From an uncultured Pseudomonadota bacterium (lineage in GTDB: Bacteria; Pseudomonadota; Gammaproteobacteria; Burkholderiales; Methylophilaceae), in NCBI GenBank assembly GCA_903854305.1, contig CAINWC010000143.1, positions 1-7,759 on the forward strand: a DNA stretch of 7,759 nucleotides. Reading direction: 5' to 3'. The notes under the pieces are model-generated. The model worked only from the letters and a program-made list of their open reading frames with translations. It was not told where the DNA came from and did not search any database. A program made the translations under genes and the position numbers. Positions 7,376 to 7,759 of the stretch are shown here, one piece after another (position 1 is the stretch's first letter; every line of letters starts with the position of its first letter).

Positions 7376-7396
7376 AAAACTGACTGGCGTGTCTCG
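7376..7396 (+). repeat. Short intergenic repeat element, copy 2
   Basis: AAAACT (7376-7381), GG (7386-7387) and GTGTCTCG (7389-7396) repeat the element at 761-780 in the same orientation, with one extra base. It directly follows the hairpin-capable GCGGT/ACCGC sequence ending at 7375. Function unknown. Confidence 0.4.
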
Positions 7397-7528
7397 AGGT
7401 TTGTCTGTGACAGAATATTTCGCATGATTCATATTATTCTCGTAAACTATAGGCTTATTTTCACAAGGCATTGATCATAGGTTAATGGCTTGGTCTTAAC
7501 TTAGTCCTAATATAAACGCCTGAGTGTT

Positions 7529-7556
7529 ATTGTTTATCAATACATTTGTAAACAAT
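7529..7556. repeat. 8-bp inverted repeat upstream of mutS, possible operator
   Basis: ATTGTTTA (7529-7536) and TAAACAAT (7549-7556) are perfect inverted copies separated by 12 bp. No T-run follows, so it is not a typical terminator. A dimeric regulator site is possible, but no known consensus is matched. It lies about 140 bp before the mutS start. Confidence 0.3.
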
Positions 7557-7684
7557 CGGTTATGTTGAAAATTATCCTGCTATGTAAGCTGTTCACTGAG
7601 TTATTTTTTTTATAAAGATACCAATGGGCGCTTTGCACTGGATTGATATGCGTTTAGATGAATTTACTTTGCCGATTAACAGAT

Positions 7685-7688
7685 AGGG
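7685..7688 (+). promoter_or_regulatory. Ribosome binding site for mutS (TTG start)
   Basis: AGGG lies 7 nt before TTG 7696. In the same frame a TAG stop at 7684-7686 closes off any start further upstream except non-standard ATT/ACA codons, so the TTG with this Shine-Dalgarno is the best start. Confidence 0.55.
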
Positions 7689-7695
7689 TATTACA

Positions 7696-7759
7696 TTGAT
7701 TTCAAAAGAAAAAGACAGTAAAACAACAGCGTTAGATAGCCATACCCCAATGATGCGCC
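7696..7759 (+). CDS. mutS: DNA mismatch repair protein MutS, N-terminal fragment (3' end outside window)
   Basis: Seen: 21 codons from TTG 7696 to the window edge read MISKEKDSKTTALDSHTPMM then Arg. The segment (D/S)HTPMM followed by a polar residue matches the conserved start of proteobacterial MutS, where AHTPMMQQYL opens the mismatch-recognition domain (E. coli MutS begins with a short leader then DAHTPMMQQY). No in-frame ATG precedes the conserved block, so TTG is the likely start, backed by AGGG 7 nt upstream. Known: MutS is the cytoplasmic ATPase that recognises mismatches and recruits MutL. Inferred: a full-length housekeeping gene continues to the right, unrelated in function to the signalling gene 475 bp upstream. 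Only the first residues are visible, so identity rests on this one motif. Confidence 0.78.
   Translation, partial: MISKEKDSKTTALDSHTPMMR

Larger units (their letters stand above)
7221..7695. other. Intergenic region between the giant gene and mutS, no gene seen
   Basis: No supportable open frame lies on either strand. Besides the repeats listed separately, it contains an AT-rich inverted repeat ATTGAA (7319-7324) / TTCAAT (7334-7339). It also contains a hairpin GCGGT (7359-7363) / ACCGC (7371-7375), and GTTAA (7481-7485) / TTAAC (7496-7500). A run of eight T's (7603-7610) has no convincing stem in front of it. The mutS promoter presumably lies here, but no clear -35/-10 pair was found. Confidence 0.4.

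Noticed and set aside
7359..7380. GCGGT/ACCGC hairpin as an intrinsic terminator
   Set aside because: It is followed by AAAAC on the + strand and by no T-run on the - strand, so it does not fit a terminator in either direction.
7384..7402. Sigma-54-like site TGGCGTGTCTCGAGG
   Set aside because: The -24 half resembles TGGC, but the -12 GC is missing at the required spacing (GG instead).
7601..7612. T-run before mutS as a terminator
   Set aside because: The preceding bases form no stable stem. The sequence is just AT-rich.

Overview
The window looks like a chromosomal segment of a Gram-negative, probably betaproteobacterial, species of moderate to low GC. A methylotroph of the Methylophilaceae type would fit, but that is an inference from gene style and base composition, not a proof. 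The evidence is Sec-exported, Asn/Gly-rich surface proteins of the Pseudomonas-type functional-amyloid/adhesin style, a very large cytoplasmic c-di-GMP signalling protein, and the first codons of a proteobacterial-type mutS. No mobile element, tRNA, rRNA or CRISPR array is visible.

Layout, all genes on the + strand. (1) Positions 1-224 hold the C-terminal end of a surface/adhesin-like protein whose start lies outside the window. (2) Positions 263-700 encode a small secreted protein of 145 aa. The gene sits 38 bp downstream and has its own Shine-Dalgarno. It carries the same C-terminal Asn/Gly/Ala motif as its neighbour, so the two probably form one operon. A hairpin followed by five T's straddles its stop codon and may end that operon. 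(3) Positions 701-1127 are a 427-bp intergenic stretch with several inverted repeats, a 44-bp run of four 11-bp-phased ACTAT/ATAGT boxes, and a weak promoter candidate. (4) Positions 1128-7220 encode one 2030-residue protein. It joins a degenerate Ser/Thr-kinase-like domain, an AAA/STAND-type ATPase, a long helical TPR-like region, GAF, PAS, GGDEF and EAL. (5) Positions 7221-7695 are a 475-bp intergenic stretch with inverted repeats and a second copy of a short element also found in the upstream intergenic region. (6) From 7696 to the window end is the start of mutS, with a TTG start codon.

Functional reading: the giant protein has the front end of the large kinase-ATPase-GAF proteins that usually finish in a histidine kinase, but here the output is a c-di-GMP synthase/phosphodiesterase pair. 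The kinase part lacks the catalytic Asp, so it is probably a binding or scaffold module. The GGDEF domain keeps its product-inhibition site, and the EAL domain keeps the catalytic residues. Because c-di-GMP commonly controls adhesins and amyloid matrix proteins, a link to the two secreted proteins just upstream is plausible, but it is only an inference from proximity.
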